The notes under the pieces are model-generated. The model was not told where the DNA came from, searched no databases, and saw only the letters and a list, made by a program, of their open reading frames with translations. From NCBI GenBank assembly GCA_017503285.1, contig JAFVTH010000029.1, forward strand, positions 1 to 41,635: DNA of 41,635 nucleotides. Direction: 5' to 3'. A program made the translations under genes and the position numbers. This document shows, in pieces, positions 39,715 through 41,635 of the stretch. Numbering within the stretch: the stretch's first letter is position 1; each line of letters opens with the position of its first letter. The stretch comes from Clostridia bacterium (GTDB taxonomy: Bacteria; Bacillota; Clostridia; Oscillospirales; CAG-272).

Positions 39715-41635
39715 ATGAAAAAGAAAATTTTACTTTTAGTTTCCCTGTTTGCCCTGCTTGCGTGCATTTTTGCAGTAGTAGTTGGTGCAGCCGGCGTAGC
39801 AACTGACGAGTTCGGCGTAGCGGAAACTCTTGAAAATATTCCTGTTGACTTAACAGATACAACATCAAGAGTAGTATTGAAGGGGGCTGACGGCTTATAT
39901 AGAACCTTCCCTTCATCCTATATCTACTTCAAAACAGGTTCCGGCAACTGGGGCTGGAGAGGCGAGGCAAAGTGCAACTTTGAATACCTTAATAGCGCAC
40001 TTGGCTTGACAGAAGGAAATGCTTACACCATAGACAGTGTTGTAAGAATTGAAGTTCCTGATGATTTAAAGTATCTTGAGGGTTACAATGGAAAAACAAA
40101 CCTTAAGGAAATGTATTTTTCGAAAACCTCAGAAATGACGAACTTGAGACCAATGGGCAGCTCTGGCTTAGAAAAAATTACAATGCCACCTAAGCAAAAT
40201 AGCTTTGCAGATTATATGTTCCATACCTGCTCAAATCTTACAACGGTTATTTTCTATGAAAACGAGAATTTAGTATCCCTTCCACTGGAAATGTTCAAAG
40301 CATGTACGGCATTAAAGGAGTTTACCGTTCCAAGTAGCGTAACAACTATAGGAAACAGTGCCTTTATTAGTTGCTCAGCGCTTGAAAGCATTGATCTTGG
40401 TAATGTAACTAAAATAGGTGACAACGCGTTTAGCAGCTGTACAAGCTTAACAAATATTGATATTCCAAATACAGTTCAATCAATCGGGCAAAATGCATTT
40501 AGAAGCAGTGGACTTACAAGTATAATTATCCCAAGCTCAGTTACATCAATAGGCAACTACGCTTTCCATTCCTCTAAGGTAACAAGCGTTGAGTTTAAAA
40601 GCCGTACTACCGAGCTTAGCCTTGGCAACGTTGGTGTATTCCAAAGCTGTTCTTCCCTTACCAGCATTACTCTTACAGAGGGTATAACTGCAATAGGACA
40701 AGATTGCTTTTCAGGTAATAAGGCAGAGGAAATAATAGTTCCGGATAGTGTAAAAACAATAGGCTCAGGTGCATTTAATAGCACAGTTACAAAGAGAATA
40801 ATAATTAGCGAAAATTCACAGCTTGAAACAATGTATGCATTTTCACAAGCAAAGGCAGTGGAAAGCCTGTATTTGCCAACAGGAGTTAAGATTATTGGTA
40901 GCGGCTTCCATTATTGCTACAAGCTTCAACGCATCGACAACTTTGAAAATGTAATTATGGAAATAGGTAGTAATAAGGAAAACACTATACCTACAAACTT
41001 CTTCCAAGAGTGCCCACTTGTTGAAATTAAGCTTCCTAAGACCTTAGGCACAATTAGTTCAGGTGCTTTTAACGGCTGTAAGGCACTTCAAAAAATATAT
41101 ATTCCTTCAACAGTAACATCTATTGATCAAAGTCTTTTTAATGGCAATCTTAATAATACCGTTATTTTCTATTGCGGCACAGCAGAAGAGCTACTTTCAA
41201 TAACAACCGACGGAAACGGTGCAACCTTTATCCAAAATAGAATAGACGCAGGCTCAGTTGTTGAATATACAACAATGGCTGCAACCTATGCAAATGGTGT
41301 AATCGTTGAAAACGTAAATGCTTGTGATGCCTTCTACGCAGGTATTCACGAGGAAAATGATAAGATAGCACTTGTATGGCTTGACAAGGACGGTAACGCA
41401 GGCGAGGCATTCCTTTCATACCTAAAGGTTGCTTGCCCATGCGGCAGAGAATGTGGCAAGGAAACAGTAATTGACACTCTTGCACCACTCTTTATTGACA
41501 GAGGCTTTGCATATGGTCCTAACTCAATGCTCCAGGGCGTTGCAGTAGACAGAGAGCTGCTTGACGAGTATGGAAAATACTTTACAGGCATTAAGTACGG
41601 TCTTGTTGCAGCAGCAAAGAGCGCACAAGCAAGCG
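39715..41635 (+). CDS. Large BspA-type leucine-rich repeat secreted protein (cut at right edge)
   Basis: The frame is open from ATG 39715 to the window end, 640 residues so far. A Sec signal peptide (about 1-26, ending near VVGAAG) is followed by a unique domain (about 27-110). About a dozen LRR_5 repeats of 22-24 residues follow (IGNSAFISCSALESIDL and similar), to about residue 485. A non-repeat region after that contains a CPCGRECG cluster near residue 582. The Cys in LLAC lies inside the hydrophobic core, so I read a secreted rather than a lipidated protein. AGAGGAGAG precedes the ATG. The C-terminal anchor, if any, is outside the window. Confidence 0.88.
   Translation, partial: MKKKILLLVSLFALLACIFAVVVGAAGVATDEFGVAETLENIPVDLTDTTSRVVLKGADGLYRTFPSSYIYFKTGSGNWGWRGEAKCNFEYLNSALGLTEGNAYTIDSVVRIEVPDDLKYLEGYNGKTNLKEMYFSKTSEMTNLRPMGSSGLEKITMPPKQNSFADYMFHTCSNLTTVIFYENENLVSLPLEMFKACTALKEFTVPSSVTTIGNSAFISCSALESIDLGNVTKIGDNAFSSCTSLTNIDIPNTVQSIGQNAFRSSGLTSIIIPSSVTSIGNYAFHSSKVTSVEFKSRTTELSLGNVGVFQSCSSLTSITLTEGITAIGQDCFSGNKAEEIIVPDSVKTIGSGAFNSTVTKRIIISENSQLETMYAFSQAKAVESLYLPTGVKIIGSGFHYCYKLQRIDNFENVIMEIGSNKENTIPTNFFQECPLVEIKLPKTLGTISSGAFNGCKALQKIYIPSTVTSIDQSLFNGNLNNTVIFYCGTAEELLSITTDGNGATFIQNRIDAGSVVEYTTMAATYANGVIVENVNACDAFYAGIHEENDKIALVWLDKDGNAGEAFLSYLKVACPCGRECGKETVIDTLAPLFIDRGFAYGPNSMLQGVAVDRELLDEYGKYFTGIKYGLVAAAKSAQAS

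Noticed and set aside
1-41635. CRISPR arrays, tRNA or rRNA genes, insertion sequences, prophage genes, toxin-antitoxin pairs
   Set aside because: None could be recognised. The XRE/PH-domain pair was considered as a toxin-antitoxin unit but is divergent and the partner is a PH-domain membrane protein.

Overview
This window reads as a chromosomal segment of a strictly anaerobic, low-GC Gram-positive bacterium. The class is probably Clostridia, of the kind common in animal gut, but the species cannot be named from the sequence. The evidence is AGGAG-type ribosome binding sites, many near-perfect sigma-A promoters, intrinsic terminators, single-membrane lipoproteins with no outer-membrane genes, a ferredoxin:thioredoxin reductase-like protein beside thioredoxin and rubrerythrin, BspA-type leucine-rich surface proteins, and cytosolic GH43/GH92 enzymes. 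No rRNA, tRNA, CRISPR array, insertion sequence or phage gene was found.

Layout. Positions 1-371 hold a cut-off reverse-strand gene and the C-terminal remnant of another gene. Positions 414-1011 are non-coding and carry five TTTTCCAC boxes and eight RTGAATA heptamers. A small membrane protein follows, then tilS-ftsH, then a lipoprotein with ten Cys/His repeats (5206-7224). From 7379 to 15371 runs an aromatic amino-acid operon: pheA, aroB, aroC, an aroE-aroK fusion, aroQ, aroA, tyrA and a DAHP synthase. It encodes all seven shikimate-pathway steps plus the chorismate mutase, prephenate dehydratase and prephenate dehydrogenase branches. The DAHP synthase is interrupted by an in-frame TAG.

Positions 15499-18658 hold a four-gene operon: a small HDC/CxxC membrane protein, an ABC ATPase, an FtsX-type permease with a His-rich loop, and a CPFC lipoprotein. 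It is a candidate transition-metal transport system. A divergent PH-domain protein/XRE regulator pair follows, sharing one palindromic operator. Next come a CPA2-type cation/proton antiporter, fumarase with malic enzyme, a membrane glycosyltransferase, and the redox operon FTR-like protein/thioredoxin/rubrerythrin.

The reverse strand from 39206 to 26401 carries a SulP transporter and two glycan-linked transcription units. One is DUF4091 protein, GH43, PepD peptidase and LRR lipoprotein. The other is GH92 mannosidase, GH43, DUF3737 beta-helix protein and MATE transporter. The right edge holds a 58-residue peptide gene and the start of a long LRR surface protein that runs off the window.

Functions are assigned from protein motifs read by eye. 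No database search was possible. Residue numbers for domains are approximate unless single residues are named.
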